In this document: positions 3,958 to 13,040 of the stretch, in pieces
Numbering within the stretch: the stretch's first letter is position 1
How the letters are laid out: every line of letters begins with the position of its first letter
Virus record (IMG/VR): IMGVR_UViG_3300005589_000075
Location: 1 to 33,057 of that record
DNA: 33,057 nucleotides
Source: a virus
Strand: one strand, 5' to 3'
Position numbers and translations under genes: made by a program
The notes under the pieces: generated by a model
The model's input: the letters and a program-made list of their open reading frames with translations, nothing else
Told to the model about the DNA's origin: nothing
Database searches by the model: none

Positions 3958-6902
3958 TAGACCTCCATCCAGACGTCACCATCTGCGCCGCCGGTAGGGG
4001 CAGCCGCAGAGACTGTTATGGAGCCGGACGCATGAGCTGAAGCTGCATGGCAGAGAACGGACCCCTTACCGTTGAGTTTTATGCTCTTATCAACAGTAAG
4101 CCTACCGTCGTTTGTCAGCGCCATAGCCCCTTGGGCGTTCGTATGGGCATCCTGCCCCCACCAGAAGCCTCGATTGGCCGTGGAGTTCATCTGGAAAGTC
4201 ATGGCGAAGTCATTAAGGTCGCCATAGGTATAAGCGTTACCCATGCCGATACCATATAGGCTGCCACTCCACACACCTAACTTAACGCGCGCGGAGGTGG
4301 TTCTCGTCCTAATGCTGTCCACATCTAGGAGGCCAACGATGCTCACCCCAGCGCTTGTTGTCTGCAATTTAGTTGCACCGGCGTAGTGCAACTGTGTCAT
4401 ACCTCCGCTGAAGCAGTTCATCCCCCAAGTCCCATTAGACGTGGTTAAGCCTATGATGGTGGGTACGTTAGAATAGAGACGACCTCGTAGGGTTCCGTCC
4501 CCGCCGATTAACTTCAGCCCCACCACGGCAGCATCGCCACTCTTGAGGTTCAGGTGTTGGACATTACCATCATCATACAGCCTTACGTTGTCATTAAAGT
4601 GAAGCTGATTGACATAGTTGATGTCGGTGTTCTTCATATGCAGACTACCTGCCACGGTAAGCTTATAGCCACTTGCAGGGGCCACTCCGAGTCCAAGAGA
4701 GCCTGTGAGGGTTCCACCGAGGGAAGTTAAAACCTCCGCCCAAGAGCTCCAAACGCCAGCATCCTGCCCCCGGACGTACCACTTGTTCGTCCGCCAGTCG
4801 CCCGCGAGCTGTGTTTGATAAGCAGGACTGTAGGCCATCGTAAGGAGAGAGTGGTCTACCCCAGTTGGTTTGTTTACGGCTGCGCCGAGCATGTAGTCAA
4901 CGGAGAACCCTCTCCCATCCCCTACCGTATCCGGCGAGCCGGTGGCCCGATTAGCTAGCTCGGCGTTCACCACGATGTCAGCGTCACTGTTTCCGGGATA
5001 GAAGTATTCACCCCCGTTCTTAACAAACAAGCCACGAACCTCAACCGTATTCCCCGCTTCGCCCAAGTACATCGTCTGGGTACTTGTGTGCCCATGCCAA
5101 TGCTGGGACTGGAGAACATAGAAGCTAGTGTCCCACCTTGGGGCCGCCATCCCAGAGCTATATAAGGTCGAGCGCACGGTTCCGGCGTCTGTGAGAACCC
5201 TCTCTTTAGGCCCCCATGTTGTGCCAATACCAGACCTATAATACAGTGCCGTATCTGCGGACCCCATCTCAGAGCTGGCAATAAGCTGCCAAGCCCTGTA
5301 ACCGTCGGTCCACCCTTTCATCGTTATCATGGAGTCCCATGTGGATACGGACCCGGTGATGTCGTCCGTAAATGATAAGGTCATTGCCTTATCTGTGAAG
5401 CCATCAGGGGTGGTGTCGCCATTAAGGCGGGTATCCTTTACAGCGAACCCGCCCGTTGCGGATATAATAGGGGCTGTAAGGGTTCCAGACAGCGTACCAC
5501 CTGCTAAAGGAAGGTAGCTGTGTGTATGTCCAATAGGTGAGTAGGCGGCATCGTGGCTGTGTGTGGTAAGGGCGAACGTGGAGGGGTCTAGGTTACCTGC
5601 GTGCCATACCTTACTGCTATTAACGAATAGGTCGTAGTTCGCTATGATACTAGTACTCTTCAAGGTGAGCGAGGAGCCACCAATAGTTGTTACGATCATA
5701 TTGCCTGCGGCGTCGGTGCCTGCATAGCCATCCCACACGCCGTCAGCGCCGTAGAAGGAGATGTAGTTCCAATCATTAGCTTCTCCCGCAGGGACGCGGA
5801 GAGAGAGAGCAACATCGCCGCTCTGCTGGACTGTAAGGGTTCCAGATAGCGTACCACCTGCTAGGGGAAGATAGCCATGTGTGTGTCCTAGAGGCGCATA
5901 GTCCGCGTCGTGGTTGTGCGTGTCCGACGCATAGGGGTGTGTATGGGTATCCGCCTTACCGGCCAGAAAGCCGTCAACCTCCGCCTCCGTATAGTAGAGA
6001 TCGTTGTGACTGTGGGAAGATGGGGCATATATACCAGCATGGTCGTGAGACGTCAGGCTGTACCCGGAGGGGTCAAAGTTGCCGGAGTGCCACAGAGAGA
6101 ACCCCTGAGCCTCCCACTGATCCCCCGTCTCGTTCCATTTTAGGGTAGCGCTGGGAAGCGTCCCTCTGTTGATCTCAAGCCCACCATCGGCGATAGGAGT
6201 TGATCCTGCGTAGGCCGCATTGAGCGTCAGGATGCTATCCCCTATGTCAACCTGATTGGAGTTGATAAAGTTAACCGCCCCGGTTACGTCGAGCGACCCG
6301 GTAATGGATACATCGCCAGTGAAGGCCGCACCAGAAAGAGCGGCGTACAAAGCGGGGTTAAAGGTAGCCGCTGCGGCGGCGCTGGCGGCGGCGTTCGTCT
6401 CGCTTGTAGCGGCGGCTGTGGCGCTTGTTGCGGCTTTTGTCTCACTGACAAGCGCGCTTGCCTCTGAGGTCTGCGCGTTGGCCTCGCTCAGCGCGGCGGC
6501 CTGCCTGTGGACTAGTGAGTTGGCCTCTGAGGTAGCGGCGGTAAGCTTATGCTGCTCCGCCAAGTCACGAGCAGCAAGGGAGGCATCTCGCGCGCTCTCA
6601 GAGAACCCTTGAGCGGACACTGAGGCGTTCTGCGCTATGATGGTGTCGGCAAGGGCCGCCTCAGCAGCAGCCTGCGCAGCTTGTGCGGAGCCGGTTGGTC
6701 CCGACACATCCAGCTCAAGACGGGCTGGGCATTTTACATAATAGACTGTCCCGAGGAAGTCTGTGAGAGGGTAGCGCCCATCACTGTATGGCCCGCCGGT
6801 AGCGGAACCGCTGAGCCAGTCCCGCATCTCATCCTCTCGGAGAGACCACGCGGAGACCAGTTCGGACTGTTGCTGGGCGATTTGGGCGTTAGTGATGGGC
6901 AT
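3957..6902 (-). CDS. Second tail fibre / tailspike-like protein, 981 residues
   Basis: A long, fibrous virion protein likely to carry host-receptor binding. Residues about 70-185 form an Ala/Ser/Glu-rich coiled coil (SEANAQTSEASALVSETKAA). Two blocks near residues 275-355 and 440-480 carry histidine-rich loops (TSHDHAG, SSHSHND, THTHPY, THNHDADY, GHTHGY) followed by YLPLAGGTLSGTLT; such His pairs bind metal along the axis of trimeric fibres such as T4 gp37. WHAGNLD-type segments and a Trp/Gly-rich C-terminus complete it, ending GGADGDVWMEV. There is no T7 gp17 N-terminal anchor, so it probably docks on the 901-residue fibre encoded upstream. No endosialidase-type chaperone domain was recognised. 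Confidence 0.85.
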   Translation of the reverse strand: MPITNAQIAQQQSELVSAWSLREDEMRDWLSGSATGGPYSDGRYPLTDFLGTVYYVKCPARLELDVSGPTGSAQAAQAAAEAALADTIIAQNASVSAQGFSESARDASLAARDLAEQHKLTAATSEANSLVHRQAAALSEANAQTSEASALVSETKAATSATAAATSETNAAASAAAAATFNPALYAALSGAAFTGDVSITGSLDVTGAVNFINSNQVDIGDSILTLNAAYAGSTPIADGGLEINRGTLPSATLKWNETGDQWEAQGFSLWHSGNFDPSGYSLTSHDHAGIYAPSSHSHNDLYYTEAEVDGFLAGKADTHTHPYASDTHNHDADYAPLGHTHGYLPLAGGTLSGTLTVQQSGDVALSLRVPAGEANDWNYISFYGADGVWDGYAGTDAAGNMIVTTIGGSSLTLKSTSIIANYDLFVNSSKVWHAGNLDPSTFALTTHSHDAAYSPIGHTHSYLPLAGGTLSGTLTAPIISATGGFAVKDTRLNGDTTPDGFTDKAMTLSFTDDITGSVSTWDSMITMKGWTDGYRAWQLIASSEMGSADTALYYRSGIGTTWGPKERVLTDAGTVRSTLYSSGMAAPRWDTSFYVLQSQHWHGHTSTQTMYLGEAGNTVEVRGLFVKNGGEYFYPGNSDADIVVNAELANRATGSPDTVGDGRGFSVDYMLGAAVNKPTGVDHSLLTMAYSPAYQTQLAGDWRTNKWYVRGQDAGVWSSWAEVLTSLGGTLTGSLGLGVAPASGYKLTVAGSLHMKNTDINYVNQLHFNDNVRLYDDGNVQHLNLKSGDAAVVGLKLIGGDGTLRGRLYSNVPTIIGLTTSNGTWGMNCFSGGMTQLHYAGATKLQTTSAGVSIVGLLDVDSIRTRTTSARVKLGVWSGSLYGIGMGNAYTYGDLNDFAMTFQMNSTANRGFWWGQDAHTNAQGAMALTNDGRLTVDKSIKLNGKGSVLCHAASAHASGSITVSAAAPTGGADGDVWMEV
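5474..5900. repeat. Diverged internal repeat in the second fibre gene
   Basis: About 70-80 bases starting at 5474 recur starting at 5831, 357 bases apart (119 codons, frame kept). Both encode a His-rich loop followed by YLPLAGGTLSGTLT. The copies have drifted, so this is an old fibre-domain duplication. Confidence 0.6.
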
Positions 6903-6910
6903 TCATTGGC

Positions 6911-7138
6911 CTACTCTGTGGGGTCGGAAGGGGTCTCTTCCTGCTTATCAATTTCATCCTGTTGCTGCTTCAGCAGTGCCTGCCCGAGCTGGACACCCTG
7001 CAACGAGCTGGATACTGCGTTGATCTTGGCCTCAACATCCGCCTTCTGCTTGGTAAGGCGACCAAGCTCTGCAAAGAGCTGCGTCTGTTCGTTCAAGAGG
7101 TTCTGCACCATTTCGGAAGGTTTGGCTTGTTGTTGCAT
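6911..7138 (-). CDS. Coiled-coil protein between the two fibre genes
   Basis: 75 residues from an ATG with GGAGAA seven bases upstream; the frame is open further upstream but without a better site. It is almost entirely helical: MQQQAKPSEMVQNLLNEQTQ, then ELGRLTKQKADVEAKINAVS, then a Gln/Glu-rich tail. Heptad-like Leu/Ile/Val spacing suggests a parallel coiled coil. Its position between two fibre genes suggests a fibre-assembly chaperone, a trimerisation adaptor joining the fibres, or a small structural protein. No named family was recognised. Confidence 0.6.
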   Translation of the reverse strand: MQQQAKPSEMVQNLLNEQTQLFAELGRLTKQKADVEAKINAVSSSLQGVQLGQALLKQQQDEIDKQEETPSDPTE

Positions 7139-7205
7139 TTTGGTTTCTCCATGTGAGGCGCGGGCGTGTGAGAACACAGAGGCCCGGCCTGATTAAGGTT
7201 AAGGA

Positions 7206-9911
7206 TTATTCCTCGGTTGAAATTATGGTCACGCGCTGAGAGATGGAACCCACAAGCGTGGATGCGTCGCCATCAGATATACGAGCGCGGTAAGTCCTGT
7301 CTGATGTGCTTGGGTCGGAGTCCGTCCAAGTTAGAGAGCCTGACAGGCTCCAGTCGGTGCGGGTGCCGCTCCAGTTGTTCTCAGCATTGTAGGACTCCCT
7401 GCTCCTCTTCGATCCTGTGAAGACTTGGGACATACGCGTTACCCATATGCCGCCAGTATATTCTTCAACATATAGCGTCAGGCTACCCCAAGAGGTTGTA
7501 GTATCGGATATTTCATCAAAAGGTATCCATGTTCCTGTCTCGTAGGAGCCAGAGATGGTAATGCTGGCGACAACCTGCTTGTTATTACCATTCGTGCCAA
7601 GAGGACCAACCGTGACGGACGCGTCTGCGGCCAGCGATGATGTGCTGGCGGACGTAGTAAGGATACCTGCGGATAAAGAGCCTCCATAGTAGGAGTCCCC
7701 GTTCGTCTTAATGTATGAAATGGCGTTCGCCTCGGTCATGAGATTAAGAGCCATCTTAGGCCCGAACCACTCAAGGAACTGGTTGGTTGACCCAAAGCCC
7801 AGCCCCATGACCTTTATGAAGACGCCATTATCCAAGATGATCCGGCCGGTCCCCATGTTCATGTCCCCATTAAGAGAACCTGTAACAAGCTTGTTGATCG
7901 CTAAGTTCTTCACCATGAGGTCTCGGATATAGGTGACTCCGTTATCTATCTCGAAGGGGATGGTCCCGTTCTGTGCACTGCCACCATCAGGATCAATGAC
8001 GACGAACTTGTCCGCCCTTATCTTGAATGTCCCGGAGGAGCCATCATTGTTCTGACTGAACCCGGTGATGTACCCGTTGACGTCCAAGGTAACCCCATAC
8101 TTGGCCTCAAGGCCGTTCAGGGATGAAGCATGTTGTGTCAGTGTTGCCGTATTCCCGTTCACTGTGGTCGTCAGTGCCGTTACGTCCGAAGCTGTAGACG
8201 TTATGCTCCCCTCTGTGGCCGTGACGCGCGTCTCCAGCGCGGAGTAGGCGTTGGCGTTGCTAACAATATCCTGATCCTGAATGGCGACCCATGAGGTTCC
8301 GTTGGAGCGATAAAGCTTGCCGTCGTCGGAGTCCCACCAGAGGTCACCGGCCTTATGTGACGACGGGGCAATAGCTTGATAGTACGTCAGGGGGAGAGAG
8401 GACACGGAGGAGTCGAGGTTAGTGATAGAACCATTGATGGCTGTGATGTCACCTTCGGCCGTCGTCACGCGCCCTTGGAGGGAGGCGATCGCAGTGGTGT
8501 TCCCCGAGAGGCCGCCTTCAGCGGTCGACATGCGGTTCTCTAGCTGAGTAATATCTGAGCTGATTGCAGCGTCGGCAGTAACCCGTGCGGACACTTCGTT
8601 TGCAATAGCGGCGGCGTTTCCACTTAGAGATACGTCAAAGCCGGATAGGCGAGTGCCAAGGGTTTCTCTGATAGTCGTGCTGCCTTCTTTGAATACCTGA
8701 ACCGTTGTTTCATCCAGATACCAAGCGGCCCCATCGCCGGACTTAGCGCCCATGAGAGCGAGGTCTGAAGCCAAAGCCCCATCCCCATCAGCGCGAGAGG
8801 TTTGTTCCGCAAGGATGGAAGCTTCCGCCGCCGCGATAGCGCCCTCAGCAGTAGTTACGCGCGCGGCCAAGGCTGTTCGGGCGGATGCTTCTGCGCTATC
8901 CCCATTGGCCCTTGCGGTTTGCTCCGTAACGATAGCTGACGTGTTAGCTGCAATGTTGCTATTCACAGTCGCCAGTAGTGCGTCAACGCGTGTGGCCTCC
9001 GCTGTGTCGGCAGCTACTCTTGCAGACTCCTCCGTGGTTATCGCTGACGTGTTAGCTGCAATGTTGCTATTTACAGTAGCCAGCAGGCCGTCAACACGTA
9101 CGGCCTCCGCTGTGTCGGCCGCCGCTCTGGCAGATTCCTCTGCGGTGATCGCTGCAACATTATCCCCCACGGAGGCATCAAGGGCGGACAGGCGCGTTGC
9201 CAGAGAAGTCGTGGGATCAACCCGTACCTTTTCCATGTTCAGGATATAGGCGAGGCTGTCAGCGGATTTTGCGCCGATGAGGTCCAGCTTCTCGTTAATA
9301 GCCGCGTCTGCATCAATGCGCGCTATCTGTTCATTCTGGATAAATGTAGAGATGCCTGTGCCGTCAATGTCCGCCAAGACGTCTACGGTAGCCTGAAGGC
9401 TTGTGACGCGCGCCGCCTCGTCCAGAATGGACTGGGCGTTTAGATCAATGTCCGTTATGCGCTGCTGTAGGTCCGCGACGACTGCCGTGTTCAGGATTTC
9501 TTGAGCAATGGCTTCTTGTTTATCGAGGGCGGTGCTGCCCTCAATGAACGAGCCATCAGACAGGCGAGACAAGCCATCAGAAATGGCATCCTCATAGCTG
9601 TCTTGAAGTTCCTGCTGGATGTAGAAGACCTGCGCCACAGCGGTATTTAGGTCTTGCTGTGTAAGCACAGAGCCATTCTGGAACTGAACCAATCGGCTAT
9701 CCATAGGGGTCACCCGTTGGATCACAACCTTGTCCCCAGCACCGGGGACGGTGTGTAGCTTAACGGTGCTATCGTTCAGCCAGCGGTGTGGGAGTATCTG
9801 TGGTGTCCCGTTGACAAGAACCTGAACGTGCGCCTTAGAGAGATACGGAAAGGGGACACTGAAAGTATCCACCGATCCGTTGCCTGTGTAGGCTGCGTAT
9901 GTAGTTGCCAT
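7206..9911 (-). CDS. Tail fibre with T7 gp17-type N-terminus, 901 residues
   Basis: Residues 1-150 match the T7 tail fibre anchor domain: MATTYAAYTGNGSVDTFSVP, then PYLSKAHVQVLVNG, VVIQRVTP and a QQDLNTAVAQVFYIQQELQD helix; this part joins the fibre to the tail tube complex. Residues about 150-500 are Ala-rich coiled-coil repeats. Near residue 520 a carbohydrate-module-like segment (AGDLWWDSDDGKLYRSNG) appears, and near 630 a segment like the phage lambda J C-terminal family (GTFKIRADKFVVIDPDGG). The C-terminus is a beta-rich tip. The protein is longer than T7 gp17 (553) and looks like a chimera of a T7 anchor and a J-like central fibre. Confidence 0.9.
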   Translation of the reverse strand: MATTYAAYTGNGSVDTFSVPFPYLSKAHVQVLVNGTPQILPHRWLNDSTVKLHTVPGAGDKVVIQRVTPMDSRLVQFQNGSVLTQQDLNTAVAQVFYIQQELQDSYEDAISDGLSRLSDGSFIEGSTALDKQEAIAQEILNTAVVADLQQRITDIDLNAQSILDEAARVTSLQATVDVLADIDGTGISTFIQNEQIARIDADAAINEKLDLIGAKSADSLAYILNMEKVRVDPTTSLATRLSALDASVGDNVAAITAEESARAAADTAEAVRVDGLLATVNSNIAANTSAITTEESARVAADTAEATRVDALLATVNSNIAANTSAIVTEQTARANGDSAEASARTALAARVTTAEGAIAAAEASILAEQTSRADGDGALASDLALMGAKSGDGAAWYLDETTVQVFKEGSTTIRETLGTRLSGFDVSLSGNAAAIANEVSARVTADAAISSDITQLENRMSTAEGGLSGNTTAIASLQGRVTTAEGDITAINGSITNLDSSVSSLPLTYYQAIAPSSHKAGDLWWDSDDGKLYRSNGTSWVAIQDQDIVSNANAYSALETRVTATEGSITSTASDVTALTTTVNGNTATLTQHASSLNGLEAKYGVTLDVNGYITGFSQNNDGSSGTFKIRADKFVVIDPDGGSAQNGTIPFEIDNGVTYIRDLMVKNLAINKLVTGSLNGDMNMGTGRIILDNGVFIKVMGLGFGSTNQFLEWFGPKMALNLMTEANAISYIKTNGDSYYGGSLSAGILTTSASTSSLAADASVTVGPLGTNGNNKQVVASITISGSYETGTWIPFDEISDTTTSWGSLTLYVEEYTGGIWVTRMSQVFTGSKRSRESYNAENNWSGTRTDWSLSGSLTWTDSDPSTSDRTYRARISDGDASTLVGSISQRVTIISTEE
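8935..9150. repeat. 108-bp tandem repeat in the tail fibre gene
   Basis: Two copies start at 8935 and 9043, 108 bases (36 codons) apart, with scattered mostly synonymous differences. They encode a coiled-coil unit containing LLATVNSNIAANTSAI. Recombination between copies could change fibre length. Confidence 0.7.
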
Positions 9912-12900
9912 TTAGTTCCAATACTCATCTTCTTGGGAGTGCTTAGGGAGGTTTTGGTTCATCATCTCGATCCCGTTTTTAACCGGGACAATGTTGGGGA
10001 GGAGGGCTTCAAGCACCCGTGAGTCCTCCTGTGAGAAGTTGTAGCTGGGATGTGCCAGCGATCCCGGAAGGGACGCAAGCTTCCCTAGGTTATTTATAGT
10101 GCTTACCGTAGGGTTCCCCGCGATGAAGCTTGCAGCCTGCCCGGAGCTTCGCCCGTATTTGAACACAGGATCAAAGCCGGTAAGCTGCATAGCAGTATCT
10201 ACAAGTCCCGGAAACAGGGTCAGCATCCCGTGCTTCTGGAGGGAACCTTTGACGATGTTGTCCAGAGACAGCCTATCCTCAAGTTTCTCCCCGTCCATCC
10301 AGTTGTTAGCTGTCTGCTGTCCGATATAGGCCAGAGAGGAGGACATAAGCCCCATGCTGAAAACCATGAAGGTCTCCATGTCACGGAAGTGAACGTTATG
10401 AAGGAACTGCTTCGAGTAAGCGTTGACCGCGAACGAGCGGAACTGAGTGAGAACCTTTCCGAGTTCTTTATGCATGAAGGGAATGGTGGAGCCGATGTCA
10501 TTCTCTTGAACAGCGATGCGTTGTAGCCTGTTCATTCCTAGTGAGAATGAGCCAAAGACTTCATCGTCCCAAGATTGGTAGTTGATGGCCTTGAGGCGGC
10601 CTGAGGGTGAGAACTTTGAGTGCTTACGCATCTCCTCAAAGATGCGTTCCTGCATCTTGTCAGACCACCCTGCGTCGCGCAGGCGCACCCTCTGAGCATC
10701 GGTCAGCAGCTTCCTGCCGCTGGCGAAGAGAGAGAGCTTATGTGCAATAGACTTGGCGGCGATACCTTGCATCCAAGCGGTCACGGGAGCAAGGCCACCG
10801 GCAATAGAGACAAAGCGTTTCATCCCTTGCAGGACATTATCGGCCTTCTCTAACCCCTGACCGAGACGTGTGGTCGTATCGAAGCCAATACCTAAGTCAT
10901 CAAACCCACGCATCACGGGGTTCCTAACGAAGTCCGAGCCTGAACCAAGAACGAAATGGAGTTCCTCGGCAAGGTCATCTTCGAGTTCGCCTTTACGCGC
11001 TCTCCGCCATAGTGCTTTCAGCCCCGGCATATTCGCGAGCATGTTCTTCAGGCCCACCTTACCGGCCACAAAGCCTAACTCGGCCATCTGACCAAACCAA
11101 CCAGCCTGTCCCATTTTTGTCACGAAGTTGAGGTCACGTAGAGACTTGCTCACCTGATTAAATGAGGAGTAGGGGTCTGTATCAATGGAGCGCCCTGTTA
11201 TAAGGTTTACCACCTCATCAAGCTTTTTGGCGGCTGTGACATCCCCTTGAGACCTGATGTCTTCAAGAGCCTTGTTCACATCCGACTGTGACCTATACCC
11301 TTTTTTGGCAAGGGCGGACCACCCTGCTGCTGATCGAACATACCGCGTACCCACGCGGCCCACGTCCTGATCGAACAGGTCCATCACCCGGTACGTCTTG
11401 CCGCCCACCTCGGTCTCTGCCGTCATATCCATAAATAGGCGCTTCTTCAGCCAAGAGGGGCGGCCATCGTTGGTATCCCCTTTGGACTTCTTTATAGCCG
11501 TCAGGGCCTCTTCAACTTCACTGAAGAGCTTGTCATCATCAAACCATAGGCGGAGGGATTCCATGTCGTCAAAGGACACCCCATGAAAATCCTCCATGTC
11601 CACTCGGTGTGACTTGGCGCTCAGCCTTCGGGCATATGCTTTAGACACCCTTGTAGCTACGTTCTCCGGCATCTCAGGATCGAGGCCCCTACGGATTATC
11701 TGTGCGAGACCTTCAAGATTGACCTCGGAGAGTACCTCTCGGACCTTTTTGAGACGAGGCACGCGAGGGAGGTAGTTTTTATTAAAGGGGATGTTCTCTG
11801 CGCCAAGGACGCCAGCAGCCTTCTGCTCTTCAAGCATGTTGCGCATCATTGTGCTGAACTGATCAGCAGCTTTGATCACATTCTCATCAGCCTCGTCAGC
11901 GCCGTGGAGGTACTCCCCAATACGCCGCCGGAAGACCTCTCCGGGGGCTGAGTTAAACTCAGCGGAGATGCCTCTATATCCGTTTTCCTTGGCCCAAGCC
12001 TTGTAGAAGGGGTTCGAGGATTTATAGTATGTCGTGAGGTGCTTGCGCTCAATGAGGTCAGCCTCAAGCTCAGCCGAGTGTTGCCGTACAGAGTCTTTAT
12101 TCTTCAGAGGCCCCGCCTCAAGTAGGTCAAGACCCATTTTACGCGCTCGGGAGCTTGCTGACCCGATTACCTGCTTGGCGTAAGTGGGTAGGTGGAAGGA
12201 TGCCAGAGCCAGATCATCGCTCTCCGGATGCGCCTCCAAACCTTCGGACTGTGTTCTGGTACCTGTGGTTGGCGCTTCATCCGCTTGTGGAGGCTTTGCC
12301 TTCCTAGAGAGAGGGATGGCTCCTCGCTCATCCGCAGCAAGTCTCTTAGCTGCTTCGATGAAGGCTGCATTGTCTTTCGGGGCAAGGTAGCCCAGCCCAC
12401 TACCGAGCGATAGCCCAAGTAGACCGGCATAAACAATATGCTCATTGCCCCTGAAGGAGCTACCACTTACCACAAAGCTCTCAACTGAGGCGTTAATTGC
12501 AGCGGCGGAGACGCCGGAGCGCAGCACACGCTGCATTTTAGTACCTTTACTCACCAAGCCGATAGGCCCGCTCAAGAGCGACAATGCCCAATCTGTAGGG
12601 TCTAATGTGGCAGCGGTGAAGGAGGCAAGCGCCCCCCAGCCCTCGGCCTGTGCAACATATTTATCTCTTTCCAGCTCATCCTCTGCGCGCTGAACGAGAT
12701 AGTCGAGATGCTTTCGGCTCATGGCGCTGCCATATTCAAACTCAAGGGGAAGCGCCTCGATCCTATCAGATAGCTCTTTGTCTTCGCGGAGAGTCTCCTC
12801 CAGATTAAAAAAGCGGTCATAGCTGAACCCAGCGTCCGTAAGTACGCGGGAGATGCCTGCGATAGAACTCTCCGAGTTCAAGGCTGTAGGAAGCACATCG

Positions 12901-13028
12901 AAGAACCCCGGCTGCTCATCCTCTTTCTTCAGGTGGTCCGGCGTGGGAAACGTGGTGACAACCGGGTCATATACGTTCTCCCTATGCTGGGAGGTTGAGG
13001 GGCTTACTTTGACCTGCTCGTCTTGCAT
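9912..13028 (-). CDS. Internal virion protein, gp16-like ejection protein
   Basis: 1038 residues, last of the core-protein genes and directly upstream of the tail fibre, the place of T7 gene 16 (1318 residues). In T7 this protein enters the host envelope and forms the DNA ejection channel. The central region has long amphipathic helices and Gly/Ala-rich, weakly hydrophobic segments (GWGALASFTAATLDPTDWAL, GLLGLSLGSGLGYLAP) suited to membrane insertion. The N-terminal lytic transglycosylase domain of T7 gp16 was not recognised: the protein begins with an acidic linker instead. Its shorter length fits loss of that domain. Family assignment is from position, size and composition. Confidence 0.8.
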   Translation of the reverse strand: MQDEQVKVSPSTSQHRENVYDPVVTTFPTPDHLKKEDEQPGFFDVLPTALNSESSIAGISRVLTDAGFSYDRFFNLEETLREDKELSDRIEALPLEFEYGSAMSRKHLDYLVQRAEDELERDKYVAQAEGWGALASFTAATLDPTDWALSLLSGPIGLVSKGTKMQRVLRSGVSAAAINASVESFVVSGSSFRGNEHIVYAGLLGLSLGSGLGYLAPKDNAAFIEAAKRLAADERGAIPLSRKAKPPQADEAPTTGTRTQSEGLEAHPESDDLALASFHLPTYAKQVIGSASSRARKMGLDLLEAGPLKNKDSVRQHSAELEADLIERKHLTTYYKSSNPFYKAWAKENGYRGISAEFNSAPGEVFRRRIGEYLHGADEADENVIKAADQFSTMMRNMLEEQKAAGVLGAENIPFNKNYLPRVPRLKKVREVLSEVNLEGLAQIIRRGLDPEMPENVATRVSKAYARRLSAKSHRVDMEDFHGVSFDDMESLRLWFDDDKLFSEVEEALTAIKKSKGDTNDGRPSWLKKRLFMDMTAETEVGGKTYRVMDLFDQDVGRVGTRYVRSAAGWSALAKKGYRSQSDVNKALEDIRSQGDVTAAKKLDEVVNLITGRSIDTDPYSSFNQVSKSLRDLNFVTKMGQAGWFGQMAELGFVAGKVGLKNMLANMPGLKALWRRARKGELEDDLAEELHFVLGSGSDFVRNPVMRGFDDLGIGFDTTTRLGQGLEKADNVLQGMKRFVSIAGGLAPVTAWMQGIAAKSIAHKLSLFASGRKLLTDAQRVRLRDAGWSDKMQERIFEEMRKHSKFSPSGRLKAINYQSWDDEVFGSFSLGMNRLQRIAVQENDIGSTIPFMHKELGKVLTQFRSFAVNAYSKQFLHNVHFRDMETFMVFSMGLMSSSLAYIGQQTANNWMDGEKLEDRLSLDNIVKGSLQKHGMLTLFPGLVDTAMQLTGFDPVFKYGRSSGQAASFIAGNPTVSTINNLGKLASLPGSLAHPSYNFSQEDSRVLEALLPNIVPVKNGIEMMNQNLPKHSQEDEYWN

Positions 13029-13040
13029 CGTATCTACTTC

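Noticed and set aside
6256-6612. Plus-strand 118-residue Ala/Val-rich frame opposite the second fibre
   Set aside because: It is the antisense shadow of the Ala-rich coiled coil; no plus-strand gene is supported anywhere in the window.
10095-10101. CACTATA in the gp16-like gene, resembling a phi17 promoter
   Set aside because: Only about 10 of 16 positions fit the motif and the bases are explained by the coding sequence; similar chance matches occur in other genes (near 14540, 18210 and 27290).
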